This document shows, in pieces, positions 22,223-35,300 of a DNA stretch of 64,000 bases. How positions within the stretch are numbered: the stretch's first letter is position 1; the number at the start of each line of letters is the position of its first letter. Under the pieces are notes generated by a model. It saw only the letters and a list, made by a program, of their open reading frames with translations. It was not told the DNA's origin and did not search any database. Origin of the DNA: Malania oleifera. Its lineage: Eukaryota; Streptophyta; Magnoliopsida; Santalales; Ximeniaceae. Location of the stretch: positions 13,061,562-13,125,561 of the forward strand of contig NC_080418.1 in the NCBI RefSeq assembly GCF_029873635.1, written 5' to 3'. A program made the position numbers and the translations under genes.

Positions 22223-22663
22223 TAGGTTTGCTAGGTTCTGCAGACTTTGACCATTAAGGATTACCATAGTAGGATTACCAGAGTATAGGTCAAGATGAGA
22301 TGAGGATAAGAGTTAGTGAGTTAGGCGGGTTTTAGTGTTGAGGCTTGGAGGCGGATTTCATCTGACGGTCTCTATGCTTTTTCTGGGATGACGATTTCAG
22401 GGAAACCATGGAAAATCCATCAATGGTTTCGTTTCTAGGTTGAGGGACTGGAGCACGAAAATGTAGGTTGGGAATGATAGGTTGGAAAAGTATGTATGTA
22501 TCAGCGTCATGATTAGGGACCTATACATTGGCAGTTTTGTAGCAAAAATGTATAAGTGATTCCTTTAACTACAAATTTGTATGTTTTAACATTAGTTATT
22601 CCATAGTTACATCGACCTTGATAAATGTGTAATTTCTAAATCGATTTCTATCTTATTTTCAGG

Positions 22664-23981
22664 ATGGATCTCAGGGGAAAGGAGGTCATGGATGGAGGGG
22701 ACAATCATGTGAATACCTCCAGCGAAGATGACGTTGAGGCCTCAGTTTTACTACGTAGTATAGCATAACAAGCTAAGAAAGAAACTTGAAGGGAGTCTCA
22801 AGAGTAGGGTTTAGCTAGCAGTTGATAGAGGCTACACATTTCAGAAATTTTCTCATATGAGTCCGCCGGTATTCTTGGGAAGACCGAACCTGATTGCGGC
22901 GGAAGACTGGATTCAGGAGATGGAGGAACTATTGGGTGTACTAGAATGCACATAGGAGCAAAAAGTGAGGTTTGCCACCTTTAAATTAGTGGGAGAGGCA
23001 AAGAGATGGTGGAGATCAGTTAAGCTGGTGCAGGAATAGCGACTAGGGTATACATCTGTTACCTGAAGCCATTCTAGGGAAGTCTTCTTCAACAGATACT
23101 TCCCCATTGCCACCAGAGAGGAGAAGGCTGAGGAGTTTCTATATCTGACATAGGGGTCCAGGTCTGTGCAGCAATATGCGGCCATGTTCATGGAATTGTC
23201 TCACTTCGCTCCACATGTAGTCCCAGATGAGCTAAAGAAGGCTCGAATGTTTAGGAGGGGCCTGATGCAAGGTATTCGATCACAAGTAGTAGCGTTACTG
23301 ACATAGAGTTTCACCGAACTGGTGGACAGAGCCATGGCAGTCAAGACCAACATTTAGAAGGGGGAAAGAGCAGCAAACTAGAAGAAGAGGTCCGTTGTCT
23401 CAGAGGTTTCAGTCTAACTCCAGCCAAAGTATGTGGAAGCGACTCAGTAATTTTACGAGCCAATGACAGAAGACAGGATCACGAGCCCCTTAGGGGAGTT
23501 CTCATAGTGCCACTTGTCCAAGATGCCATAGGAAACATTGGGGCGAGTGTAGGGCTGGAACAATTGTCTGCTACCGGTGCGATGTGGCAGGGCATCAGGT
23601 GCGAGACTGTCACATAACAGTGAATTACACACCTCGGCAACAACCATATGGGAGAGGGGGTCAGGCACCCCAAGGTGGTCACCAAGGGAACACCGCCTAG
23701 GCGTAGGTGTATTTTATGACATCGGGTAACACCGAGCATGTAGGGGATGTAGTTATAGGTATTATTTACATGCTTTCCAATAAAGTTATTTTGCTCTTTG
23801 ATTTAGGTGCGACCCACTCGTTTGTGTCTCAAGGGTTTCTTAAAGTGTGGGGAGTAGAGACTCAATCGTTAGGGGTTGAGCTAGGGGTGGTCATGCTAAT
23901 AGGGTCAGTTGTTGTATGCAGTAAAGTGATTAGAAACTGCCTAGTGGAAATTCAGGGGAGAAGGCTACATGTTTGTCTAAT
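22664..23981 (+). pseudogene. gag: gag and start of protease of element F
   Basis: The frame opens at ATG 22664, right after an acceptor-like TTTTCAG. Readable family blocks include VFLGRPNLIAAEDWI, the KLVGEAKRWW motif and SRSVQQYAAMFMELS, which are typical Ty3 capsid motifs. Near 23517-23615 come two zinc-knuckle-like units, CPRCHRKHWGEC and CYRCDVAGHQVRDC; the second fits CX2CX4HX4C. A frame change then leads into a retropepsin start with LFDLGATHSFVS near 23800, where the catalytic DSG/DTG has become DLG. Many stops interrupt gag, mostly TAG in place of Gln codons. The frame is cut at 23981 by element G and resumes at 32318. The product would have been the particle shell and RNA-binding protein. 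Confidence 0.82.
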
Positions 23982-24535
23982 TGTAATGACCCAAAAATTA
24001 CACCTTTTTTTTTATATAATATATATATATATATGAAATAGATTAATCTTTTACCCCTGTTAAACCTGTTATAACATCTTAGGCCTTATATGGGCACTGA
24101 GGTATCCCTGTATATGAATATACAACCTATGCAGTGGAAAACATAAAGTCATACATCCATATATATACAATACTAGAATTCAATGTTTCCGAACCATATA
24201 TACTTATTTACACATCTCCCCAATGCCATTACTCAAAACATAATCTTCTGAATACACTAACCCTATAGGCAGGCCAAAACAAATGATCTCTCTATCTGAG
24301 AGCTTGATGTGCTTGCCTAACTTATTCACCTGAAAAATGTTAGATTATTGGTCTGATAAATATATGTAATACTTATCTGATAAACATCTATGTGGTAAAT
24401 ATTTGTCTATACATGTATATATTGTAAATCATGATATTCTGGAAAAACTACATAAATTTCGTATCAGACGAATATCCACTCAAGCCACACAAATAATAAT
24501 AAAACTCATATCCTGGAAAAACTGGATGATAAACT

Positions 24536-24537
<2 letters not shown>

Positions 24538-24592
<55 letters not shown>
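24538..24592. repeat. (TA)n(GT)n compound microsatellite
   Basis: TA run followed by GT units inside the 3' LTR of G. The 5' LTR has a TA run at 31547-31580 in the same place. Confidence 0.9.
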
Positions 24593-24960
24593 ATTATGTA
24601 TATACAAAATTTTCTAATAACCTTGCTAAAATTCCTAGTATAGCATATTTCCCTTAAAGCCCTTACAAAGTCTAGTCTCGCACCCACGGGGTTCTACATT
24701 CAATATCCTGAAAATAGCATCTCCCTAAACAAAACTTCAGTATTTCTTTAACTACTACATTTTCTACAACTCTGGGAAAGAAAAATACTAAATAAAAAGT
24801 CTTACCCTGAATTTAGGATGGAATTCAAGTCAGCCCCACCAATGATTTACTCCGGCAGACTTGAAGAGAACTTTTCCAAGAGTGTCGTGGTGGCCTCGGA
24901 TCGTCGAACCAGCGAGAAACAGAGCTGAAATTGAAGAGATAAGGGGAGAGGGTCGATTTT

Positions 24961-24997
<37 letters not shown>

Positions 24998-25055
24998 TTC
25001 CTGCGCGATTTTCTGTGAAAAATCAAGTTTTTGGCTTACTTATAGACCCGAATTC

Positions 25056-25238
25056 GTCGACAAAACACGTCATCTCATCAACAAGTCCATGAAGGAAGTT
25101 CGTTGCCAAACATAAAACCCTTATCGACGAATTTCAGACTACCAAACCCCCTCTCAGTAACTTCTCATCAACGAGACACGTGTCTATGTCGACAATCCCT
25201 AGTAGAATACTCTTCGACGAAGTCCTGCATTAGTTGAA
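25056..25238 (-). promoter_or_regulatory. Phased palindrome array in LTR of element G
   Basis: Eight sites with cores at about 25056, 25077, 25102, 25123, 25167, 25188, 25213 and 25233 give spacings 21-25-21-44-21-25-20, nearly a mirror image about the centre. CACGTC lies between the two TATA-proximal sites, and CCTCTCAGTAAC sits in the central gap. The TATA-like sequence (TATAAGTAAGCC on the minus strand) is about 15-20 bp away. Confidence 0.75.
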
Positions 25239-25591
25239 GAGACCCTTCAAATCCTTTTTGAAATTTTCCTTTCCTTCTTTTTTATTATTTAATTATCATA
25301 ATTCTACAGATCTCTACATTTTCCCCTCCTTATAAAATTTTTTCCTCGAAATTTACTATCTATATTGAACACCATCCATTAAGTAAAATAGACTAATTAT
25401 TTTATTACTTACCCTCACTTATGGCAGAGGAATATTGTGGTTACATTTAGGGTTTTGGAAGATTACAACTATGTTTATAAAAGAAAATTCTCCCAAAACC
25501 AAAATACTACCTATCCTAATCTAAAATTACATTATACATTCATTACCCTATACTAAACAAAATAAAACTATCATTACTTTACAAATCACTG

Positions 25592-28500
25592 TTATACCCC
25601 AATAAACATATGTGGGTATGTCTGTTTGATTTTCTCTTCTAGTTCCCAAGAAGCTTCCTCCACTACACGATTCCTCCATAAGACTTTTACTAGTGGTATT
25701 TTCTTACTGCGCAACTCCTGTTCTTTTCTATCTAAGATATGTACTGGAGTTTCCTCATAAGCTAGAGTATCACTGAATTCTAATTCTACATAACTGATGA
25801 TATGGGAAGGATCAGGGGCGTATTTTCTTAACATAGAGACATGAAATAAATCATGTATTCCGTACAAAACTGGTGGTAAAGCTAGTTGATAGGCAACTAA
25901 CCCAATCTTCTTAAGTATTTCAAACGGGCCAATAAACCTAGGGCTCAACTTACCCTTCTTCCCAAATCTCATGACTCCCTTCAGTGGTGCTATTTTCAAA
26001 AATACATGATCACCCACTTTAAATTTCAATTCCCGGCGGCGAGTATCTGTGTAGCTTTTCTGCCGAATCTGTGCTGCCCTGATTCTATCTTTAATAAGTC
26101 AAACTTTATTGTATTGTATGCCTGCTGCACTATTTCTGGCCCCAAAACTTGCCTCTCACCTAGCTCATCCCAGTATAGAGGAGAACGCCACCTCCTACCA
26201 TAAAGCACCTTGTAAAGTGTCATGCCTATGCTGGCATGATAGCTATTATTGTAGGCAAACTCAACCAGTGGCAAATTCTAGGTCCAGCTACCCCCAAAGT
26301 CCAATACACACGCTCGCAGCATATCCTCAAGTACTTGAATACACACCGGCACTCCGTGGGGTTGAACAATCTCCTGAATGTAAATCTTTGCCAATATGTT
26401 CATAGGGTAGCTAACTTTAATAGGTATAAAATGAGTTGTTTTCGTTAGCCGATCAACAATTACCCAGATGGTATTCTAACTATGCGGTGCTGGCGGTAGC
26501 CTAGTGACGAAGTCCGTAGATATGTGGTCCCACTTCCACTTAGGGATAAATAGTGGTTGTAACTGCTCTGCCGGTCTTTGGTGCTCAGCCTTAACCTGCT
26601 GGCACATCAAACACTGCTGCACAAATTCGATAATTTCTCTTTTCATGCCACTCCACTAGAAATACTCTTGCAGATCCCTATACATTTTAGTACTGTCAGG
26701 ATGAACTGTGTATATATCTGTGAGCCTCTTCTAAAATCATTCTCCTAATATCATCATCTGTAGGCATCAGAGATACTAAACTCCTCTCCCTAATCATCCC
26801 GTACTTTGGCTATTACCTCTGCTAATTTTGCTTCGTCACCTTAAGCGGCGTTAATCTTTTCATATAACGTAGGATGCCAACTAGGCTGGCAATAAATGCC
26901 TGAGGATTATCCTCTACTACCTCTATGCCAAGTCTCTCCAAATCCATGAGGATCGGATGCTGAACCTCTATAGCTGCCAGTGCTGGTCCCACTGATTTCC
27001 TACTCAAAGCATCTGCAACCACATTCGTTTTCCTTAGGTGGTAACTAATAGTGCAGTCATAATCTTTAATGATTTTTAGCCACCTTCTTTGCCTCATATT
27101 CAATTTTTTCTGGGTAAAGAAATATTTTAAGCTTTTGTGGTCTGTGAAGATTTCGCATTTCTCCCTATATAGATAATATCTCCTGATTTTTAAAGCATAA
27201 ACCACTGCAGCTAATTCTAAATCATGCACAGGATAGTTCTTTTCATATTCTTTAAGCTGTCTAGATATGTAAGCTATGACTCTTCCATGCTACATTAACA
27301 CACATCCAAGACCCTTCAAAGATGCATCAATGTATATCACAAATCCATCCTCTCCTGATGGAATAGCCAGAACCAACCGCTGCTTTAACTCCTGGAAACT
27401 CTGCTCACAATCACCGGTCCAATCAAACTTCACATTTTTTCTCAAAAGTCATGTTAATGAACCCGATAATCTGTAGAAACCAGCTACAAAGTGTCGATAG
27501 TAGCTTGCCAAACCCATAAAACTCCTGACCTCCTGGACATTTCCTGGCCTTTCCCCACTCACCACTGCCTCTATCTTACTTAGGCCAACCGATATGCCGC
27601 CCTCGGAGATCACATGCCTGAGGAAAGTAACCTGCTTTAACTAGAATTCACATTTCTTGAATTTTGCGTACATCTTCCTTTCTCTCAACGTCTGCAACAC
27701 CAGCCTCAGATGATGCTCTTGCTCCTCAAAACTCCTCGAGTAGACCAATATATCATCAACAAATACAACAACAAACTAGTCCAAGTACTGATGGAATAAA
27801 TGATTCATTAAATCCATAAATACTGCTGGTGCATTAGTTGACCCAAACGGCATCACCAAAAATTCGTAATGCCCATATCTGGTTCGGAATGTTGTTTTCA
27901 AAATATCCTCTATTCTAACTTTCACCTGATGATAACCAAACCGTAGGTCAATTTTGGAGTAGACTTGAGTCCCTTGGAGCTGATCAAATAAATCATCGAT
28001 CTTAGGGAGAGGTATTTATTCTTGATTGTCAGTTTGTTTATCTCCCTATAATCTATACACAACCTCATGGTACCATCTTTCTTCTTCACAAATAAAACCG
28101 GTGCCCCCCAGGGCGACACACTGGGCCTGATAAATCCCTTATCTAGCAACTCTAGTAACTAATCTTTCAATTCCTTTAATTTGATTGGAGCCATATGGTA
28201 TGGTGCTATAGACACCGGTGCTGACCCCGATAATAGATCCACGGTAAATTCAATTTCTCGATCTGGTGGTAAGCCAGGCAATTCCTCTGAAAAAACATCG
28301 AAAAATTCTCTACCTACTGATATATCAGCTTGTTTTAGTTCTTCTTTTGGCAATTCCTTCATATAGGCAACATATCCTTGGCAACCACCCTGTAGCAATC
28401 TCCTCACCTAAATAGCTTACACAAGCTGTGGCGAGGCACGTACACGTGAACCCAAAAATTTGTATTCTTACTCACCCAGGGGTCTGAAAATCACTTCTTT

Positions 28501-28899
28501 TTTATGGCAATCTATGATGATGTGATTAGCTACTAGCCAATTCATACCCAGTATTACATCAAACCCCTGCATATCTAGGACCATGAGATCAGCTGGTAGT
28601 ACTTTCTCCTGAATGCTTATTGGAAAGTTCCGAAGCACCTTCCTACATCTTACCATAAATCCCGACGGCATGACCACAGACAACTCTACATCTAATAACT
28701 ATGCCTCTACCCCAGTTACTCTAACATAGCCCGTTGATACAAAGGAATGGGTGGCACCTGTGTTAAACAAAATAATAACTTTATATGATAACACAGTAAG
28801 TGTACCTATGAAAACGTCTCCAATAGTCTCGACGTCTCCCGACATCAATGCATATACCCTCGCTGACGCTTGTTCCTCTACTAGCCTCCGTGAGGCGCC
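25592..28899 (-). pseudogene. pol: pol of element G: protease, RT, RNase H, integrase, chromodomain
   Basis: Read from high to low coordinates. The protease has LFNTGATHSFVS near 28770 (catalytic Asp of DTG changed to Asn) and the flap-side DMQGFDVILGMNWLV near 28560. RT runs from about 28150 ([24 protein letters not shown]) to 27500, with the catalytic FVDD intact near 27750 but a TAG just before it. RNase H follows ([11 protein letters not shown] near 27130, then the ADALSRKS linker). Integrase follows, with its HHCC finger near 26590-26750 and a catalytic-core stretch above 26400. The C-terminal part (25592-26029) holds the GPFEILKKIG module and the chromodomain-like IPLVKVLWRNRVVEEASWE, typical of Tekay/Del. 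Stops and frameshifts occur throughout. The enzyme would copy element RNA to cDNA and insert it. Confidence 0.85.
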
Positions 28900-29880
28900 T
28901 AATGACCACCCTGGTTCAATCTAGGAGTTGGTGCATGAATCGGCATCATATGATATGATCGAGCCATATGGAAGGATCTCCCACAACGGTAGCAGACATT
29001 CTCCCCCAACCAGCACACACCTAGATGTCTCCATCCACATCTAGGGCAAGTGGGATAAGACTATCCACCCTGGAATCCACTGTGTTCTACCTTCCGCCTC
29101 TGACCCCACTCGATCTACCTCCTTTCCAAGGGCCTTGGCTGGACCACGCCTGAAAACTCGAGGGTGCGGTCTTCTTCTTCAAGCTCTGTATCTTAGTCTC
29201 TCTTGGCAAAATCTCCTCTGCTATTATAATCCGGTCAACCAGCTCTGAGAAATCATGTATCCTCAGTACTACCACCTGTCTATAAATACCTCACTTCAAA
29301 TTCCTCTCAAACATCCTAGTCTTCTTAACTTCATCTCGAACAATATAAGGGCAAAAACATGATAACTCTATAAATTTTGCCACGTACTGCTGGACTGTCA
29401 TCGATCTCTGGGATAAGTTCAGAAACTCCTATACTCTAGCCTCTCTGATTGAGGGAGGATAGTATCTATCAACGAATATGTCCCTAAATCGGCCCAGATC
29501 ATCGGCACTAGAATTGATCTCTGCTCCTCCAGTAATTTAGTGGTCATCCACCATCTCTCAGCCTCCTTTATCAGCTTATAAGTAGCATAAAGGACTCTCT
29601 GCTCATCGATGCAGTGAAGTACAATCAAAATCTTCTCTACCTTCCGCACCCAATTCTCCGCAACTGCAGGATCAGCCATTGCTGAAAATGCTGGTGGTTT
29701 CATTTTCGTAATTTTTTCTATCATGCACCGCTGAGCTAGAGATGGACCTCCCTATTCCCTGGAGCTCCGAGCAATCTCAGCCATGACCTGCTGAGCTACA
29801 CTGCATAGCACAGCATCTGAATCCCCACCTTCTACACCAGAAGGCCCTGCTCCGTCGTCGCCACTAGAATACTAACTAAC
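28900..29880 (-). pseudogene. gag: gag of element G
   Basis: The minus-strand frame begins near 29880 with family-typical DDGAGPSG and VMAEIARSSRE, but I see no ATG in the expected place. It continues as KMKPPAFSAMADPAVAENW (29700 region) and the KEAERWW-type capsid motif near 29565. Near 28980-29050 are two zinc knuckles, CPRCGWRHLGVC and CYRCGRSFHMARSY; the second has lost its final Cys. Several stops break the frame. Confidence 0.78.
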
Positions 29881-30167
29881 TAAAATACCCCTAACCTCTT
29901 ATTACTAATTTAAGGTCAAGCCCTATCGTATGGAAATAGAAATCATCGATAGTTTACTATGGTTTTCTTGGAATTGTCACCCTAGAAAAATCACAGAAAC
30001 CACCCTGAAACTCTACCTCCAAACCGCAGAACAGAACCCTAAATTTTCATTCTAATTTCCCAGCATTAATTCACTAATATCTTGTTCCACTCTTCTTAAG
30101 ATTCCTTTTCTAAATTTTGGTATTGTTTTCCACTGTACTCTAGAATCTACAAAACCTAGCTAACCTA

Positions 30168-30180
30168 GGCTCTGTTACCA
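30168..30180 (-). other. Primer-binding site of element G
   Basis: The minus strand reads TGGTAACAGAGCC a few bases from the 5' LTR end at 30184, a one-base variant of the Met-tRNA site. Confidence 0.82.
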
Positions 30181-30183
30181 AAC

Positions 30184-31542
30184 TGTAACAACCCAAAAAT
30201 TACACTCTTTTTTTTCTTTTATATATATATATATATATGAAATAGATTAATTTGTTACCCCTATTAAACCTGTTATAACATCTCAGGCCCCAGATGGGCA
30301 CTGAGGTATCCATGTATATGAATAGACCACCTATGTAGCGGAAAACATAAAGTTATACATCCATATATATATATACAATACCAAAATTCAATGATTCTAA
30401 ACCATATATACTTATTTACACATCTCCCCAGTACCATTACTCAAAACATAATCTTCTGAATACGCTTACCCTATAGGTAGGGCAAAACAAATGATCTCTC
30501 TATCTCTGAGCCTGATCTACTCACCTAACTAGTTCACCTGAAAAATGTTAGATTATTGGGATGAGACGACGCTCAATAAGTGGAAATATGCTATTACGAG
30601 TATGTGGCGACTGAGTTTCATAAATACTATAATAATATCTGAAATTGTATTAGCTGGTAAATCAGTATAAAGTATAGCTTACATTCATCGTAGTTTAAAA
30701 CATAACTGTATCATCTGAGTTTCTACTTTTCATACTGCTACTATCATACTATATTTGTTAAATTATGTAAATCTTTATACATATACATAACTGGGATTTT
30801 TCCCAGGAAAAATGTATGTCATGATTTAACCCCTCGTGATAGGGTTGTGTGGCTCGTAGGCTGGACTTAACTTTGGTTGGCCCACCCGATAAGTCAACTA
30901 TACTCTACCAATCCTCAGTCCGGCCAAACTGCATCCTCTCCTAAGCACGGAACTAGAAAACTACCTCGTCAAACTGGGCCCCCTCAACCCAGAGTACTAG
31001 GGAGACTACAAACTCTTCGAGCACGGTTGACGGAATCCACATACTATCTAAGAAATGTTGTTGCACTCTGGTTTGAAAATAGCAATGGTACCGTCCTCTG
31101 CTGACTAAATCTATCTGAAATAATTCATTAGGGATCTGATACTATATATACTAGTACTATAATTACCCTACTATTTTCATCATGTTTCCAAAATAACCAT
31201 AACACTATATATCTCATCTTTAAATGTTGTAATATCTGAATAAAATAACTGTATGTCTGACTATAATATCTAACTGAATAATCTGTAAAGTATGAGTGTT
31301 ATGGTTTTGAAAAACATAGCATTCTATAATTGTCATAAAATACTGGTCTGATAAATATCTGTAATACTTATTTGATAAACATCTATCTGGTATATCTGTC
31401 TATATATGTATATACTGTAAATCATGATATTCTGGAAAAACTACATAAATTTTGTATCAGGCTAATATCCACTTAGGCCACACAAATAATAATAAAACTC
31501 ATATTCTGGAAAAACTGGATGATAAACTGACACACACACACA

Positions 31543-31588
<46 letters not shown>

Positions 31589-32312
31589 CATGTATGTATG
31601 TACAAAATTTTCTAATAACATTGCTAAAATTCCTAGCATAGCATATTTCCCTTACTTGATTTCGAAAAAGCCCCTACAAATTCTAGTCTCAAACCCGTGG
31701 GGTTCCACGTTCAATATCTTGAAAATAGCATCTCCCTGAACAAAACTTCAGTATTTCTTTAACTACTACATTTTCTACAACTATGGGAAAGACAAATACT
31801 AAATAAAAAATCTTACCTTGAATTTGGGATGGAGTTCAAGTCAGCCCCACCAACGATCCACTCCAGCAGACTTGAAGAGAACTTTCCCAAAAGTGTCGTG
31901 GTGGCCTTGGATTATCGAACCAGTGAGAAACAGAGCTGAAATTGAAGAGAGAAGGGGAGAGGGTCGATTTTAAGAGAGAGAGAGAGAGAGTAAAGTTCTT
32001 GCGTGATTTTAAAAATCTGGTTTTTGGCTTACTTATATACCTGGATTTTTCGACAAGATACGTCATCTCATCAACGAATCCATGAAGGAAATTTGTCACC
32101 AAACATGAATCCCTCATCGATGAATTTCAGACTGCCAAACCCCCTCTCGGTAACTTCTCATCGACGAGAGACGTGTCTACATCGACGATCTCTAGTAGAA
32201 TACTCGTTGACAAATTCCTGCATTCATCGAGGAGACCCTTTAAATCCTTTTTGAAATTTTCCTTTCCTTCTTCTTTTATTATTTAATTATCATAACTCTA
32301 CAGGTCTCTACA
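30184..32312 (-). repeat. 5' LTR of element G
   Basis: 2129 bp. It retains the whole module: palindrome array near 32049-32238, donors (GGGTAAGAC- and CAAG|TAAGGG-like), the block with GGTTGTGTGGC near 30843, GATGAGACGACGCTCAATAA near 30560 and TTTTTCAGG near 30540. By eye it clearly differs from the 3' copy at many positions, so the insertion is not recent. Confidence 0.9.
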
Positions 32313-32317
32313 CTAAT

Positions 32318-35300
32318 CGTCTTCGATATGCATGGATTTGACATTATTCTGTGGATAGATTGGCTAGCCTCCAGTTACATAAGCATAGAATGCTACAAGA
32401 AGGAGGTAGTATTCAGACCTCTGGGGGAGCAAGAGTTTAAATTTGTAGGGTTGACGTGCGCTCTGCACCATAGATCCTTTCGGCGATTTAGGCAAGAAGA
32501 TTACTTCTGGAGGGTTGCCAGGGGTACTTAGCATGTGTAAAAGAATCACCAAATGAGGAATTGAAGTTGGAGGATATCCCAATGGTAAGGGAGTTCTTGG
32601 ATGTATTTTCTGAGGACTTACCGGGGTTGCTTCTTGATTATGAGGTGGAGTTCGCCATTGAGTTGGCTCCAAGAATGGTGCCAATCTCTAAGGCTTCGTA
32701 TCGAATGGCTCTGACTGAGCTAAAGGAGTTAAAGGAGCAACTATAAGAACTTCTGGATAGTGGTTTCATCCGACTTTGCATATCAACCATGGGAGCATTG
32801 GTGTTGTTCATGAAAAATAAAGATGGGTCGATGAGGATATGCATCGACTATAGAGAAATTAACAAGGTAACGGTGAAGAATAAATACTCATTACCATGTA
32901 TTGACGACCTATTTGACTAGCTAAAGGGTACTCAGGTTTTCTCTAAGATCAATTTACCATCTGGGTATCACTAATTGAAGGTGTAGTCAAAGGATGTATC
33001 GAAGACAGCCTTCCAAACCTGGTATAGCCATTATGAATTTTTGGTTATGCCGTTTGGTTTGGCGAATGCGTCTACAACATTCATGGATCTGATGAATACG
33101 GTGTCCCATACATACTTAGATCAGTTTGTGGTGGTATTCATTGATAACATCCTGATTTATTCGAGGAGTCCTACAGAGCACTAAGCTCAATTGAGGCTGG
33201 TACTTCAGGTACTCAAAGAGAAGATATTCTTTGCTAAATTCAAGAAATGCGAGTTCTGTTTGGAACAGATTACATTTCTAGGACATGTAGTGTCTAGGGA
33301 AGGAATATCAGTAGACCCAGGAAAAGTAGAGGCAGTAGTAAACTGGGCGAGACCGAAGAACATACATTAGATCAGAAGTTTCTTAGGACTGGCATGGTAT
33401 TATCGTCGATTCATCACGGGTTTTTCTAGGCATTCAGGTCCTTTGACCTAAATTACGAGAAAGAATAGTAGGTTTGACTGGACTAGTGACTATGAGCAGA
33501 GCTTTCAAGAGTTGAAGCAATGTCTAGTCACAGCCCCAGTGTTAACCATTCCATCAGGGGATGGTGGTTACGTTATCTATAGTGATGCATACTAGAAAGG
33601 GCTCGGGGGTGTTTTGATGCAACAGGAAAAAGTTATTGCGTATGCTTCTCACCAATTCAAGGAATATGAGAAGAACAACCCTACACATGACTTAGAGATG
33701 GCAGTAGTGGTATTTGCACTAAAGATCTGGAGACACTACCTATATGGTGAAAAGTGCAAGATCTTTACTGATCATAAGAGTCTCAAATACTTCTTCACCC
33801 AAAAGGAGTTGAATATAAGGCAATGCAGGTGGCTTGAATTGATTAATGACTACGACTATATTATTAGTTACCACCATGGGAAAGCTAATGTGGTTGCTGA
33901 TGCTTTGAGTCGGAAGTCAGTGCTTGCATCAGTCTCTGCAATTGGGATTTAGTATGAGATCAGGATGGACCAGGAAATGTTGGGGGTAAAGTTAGTAGAA
34001 GGAAATCACCAGGTATTCATTACTGGTTTGGTAGTGCGACCAACCTTACAGGAGAGGATCAGATATGCTCAGATGAAAGATGTAGAGCTGGCAGAGATTG
34101 TGGGTGGAGTACAAGATGGGACGAATGCAAATTTTAATGTCTCTGATGATGGGGTGTTGATATTTCACACCCGGATCTGTGTACCAAATGATGATGAGAT
34201 TAAACAAACCATCCAAGAAGAGGCACATCGCTCCTTATATATGGTACATTCAAGAAGCACAAAGATGTACAGGGATTTATGAGGTTCTTTATGGTGGTTT
34301 AACATAAAAAGAGAGATCGCCCATTTTGTAGAGCAGTTCCTAACGTTTCGGCAGGTGAAGGCCGAGCACCAAAGGTTAGCAGGACCACTACAAAAACTTG
34401 ACATCCTTAAGTGAAAGTGGGAGCATATCTCAATGGACTTTGTGTCTGGATTTCCTTCAGTGGTGTGTAGGAAAAACGCTATCTGGGTTATTGTAGATCG
34501 GGTGACAAAGACTGTGCACTTCGTTCCAATCAGAGTTAGTTACTCCATGGATAAGGTGGCAGAGCTTTATGTACAAGAGATAGTACGACTTCATGGCATC
34601 TCGATTTCTATAGTTTCATATCAAGATCCATGGTTCACCTCTCGATTCTGAAAAATTTTGTAGGACGCCTTGGGATCTTAACTCACCTTCTGTACCGCAT
34701 TTCACCTATATATAGATGGATAATCTGAGAGGACTATTCAAATTCTGGAAGATATGCTGCTGGTGTGCGTACTGGATTTTGGTGGTATTTGGATCAAATA
34801 CCTGCCGTTAGTGAAGTTAGCATAAAACAATAGTTATTAGGCCAGTATTGAGATGGCACCATATGAAGCTTTGTATGGTCGTTGGTGCCAATCTTCGTTG
34901 TACTAGGATGAGGTAGGTGAGCAACAGGTGTTGGGTCCAAAATTAGTTCAGCAGACGTTTGTAAAGGTTGAACTTATCAGGGAGAAGATAAAAGTAGCAC
35001 GAAGTCGACAGAAGAGTTATTCAGATATTCACCGATGGGAGCTAGAGTTCGAGACTGGGGATTTGGTATTTTTGAGGATTGCTCCGATGAAGTGAGTGAT
35101 GAGGTTCGGGAAGAAAGGCAAACTGAGCCCTTGGTACATTGGACCATTTGAGATCCTGGAAAGGATTGGTCCAATTGCTTATCGAGTGGCGTTACCCCGA
35201 GCAGTGTCTAGAGTTCATAACGTCTTCCATGTTTCAGTGCTGAGGAAGTACGCATCAGATCCTACGCATGTGATCAACTATGAACCCTTAGAGACTGGGG

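Larger units (their letters stand above)
23982..25318 (-). repeat. 3' LTR of element G with internal deletion
   Basis: 1337 bp. It matches the 5' LTR at both ends (TGTAATGACCC versus TGTAACAACCC at the left; CTCTACA at the right). It lacks the segment equivalent to 30560-31345, with TGG microhomology at the join near 24350. The palindrome array (25056-25238) and donor GGGTAAGAC near 24805 are kept; the GTTGTG block and its flanks are lost. Confidence 0.9.
23982..32312 (-). mobile_element. Element G: full-length Tekay/Del-type Ty3 retrotransposon inside element F
   Basis: 8331 bp with both LTRs and perfect target duplication CTAAT (23977-23981 and 32313-32317) inside F's protease region. On the minus strand: 5' LTR (32312-30184), primer-binding site TGGTAACAGAGCC (30180-30168), gag, pol, polypurine tract (TATAAGGAGGGGAAAA, 25334-25319), then 3' LTR. 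The 3' LTR is about 790 bp shorter because of an internal deletion. Coding frames have scattered stops and a protease Asp to Asn change, so it is not autonomous now. Confidence 0.93.
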
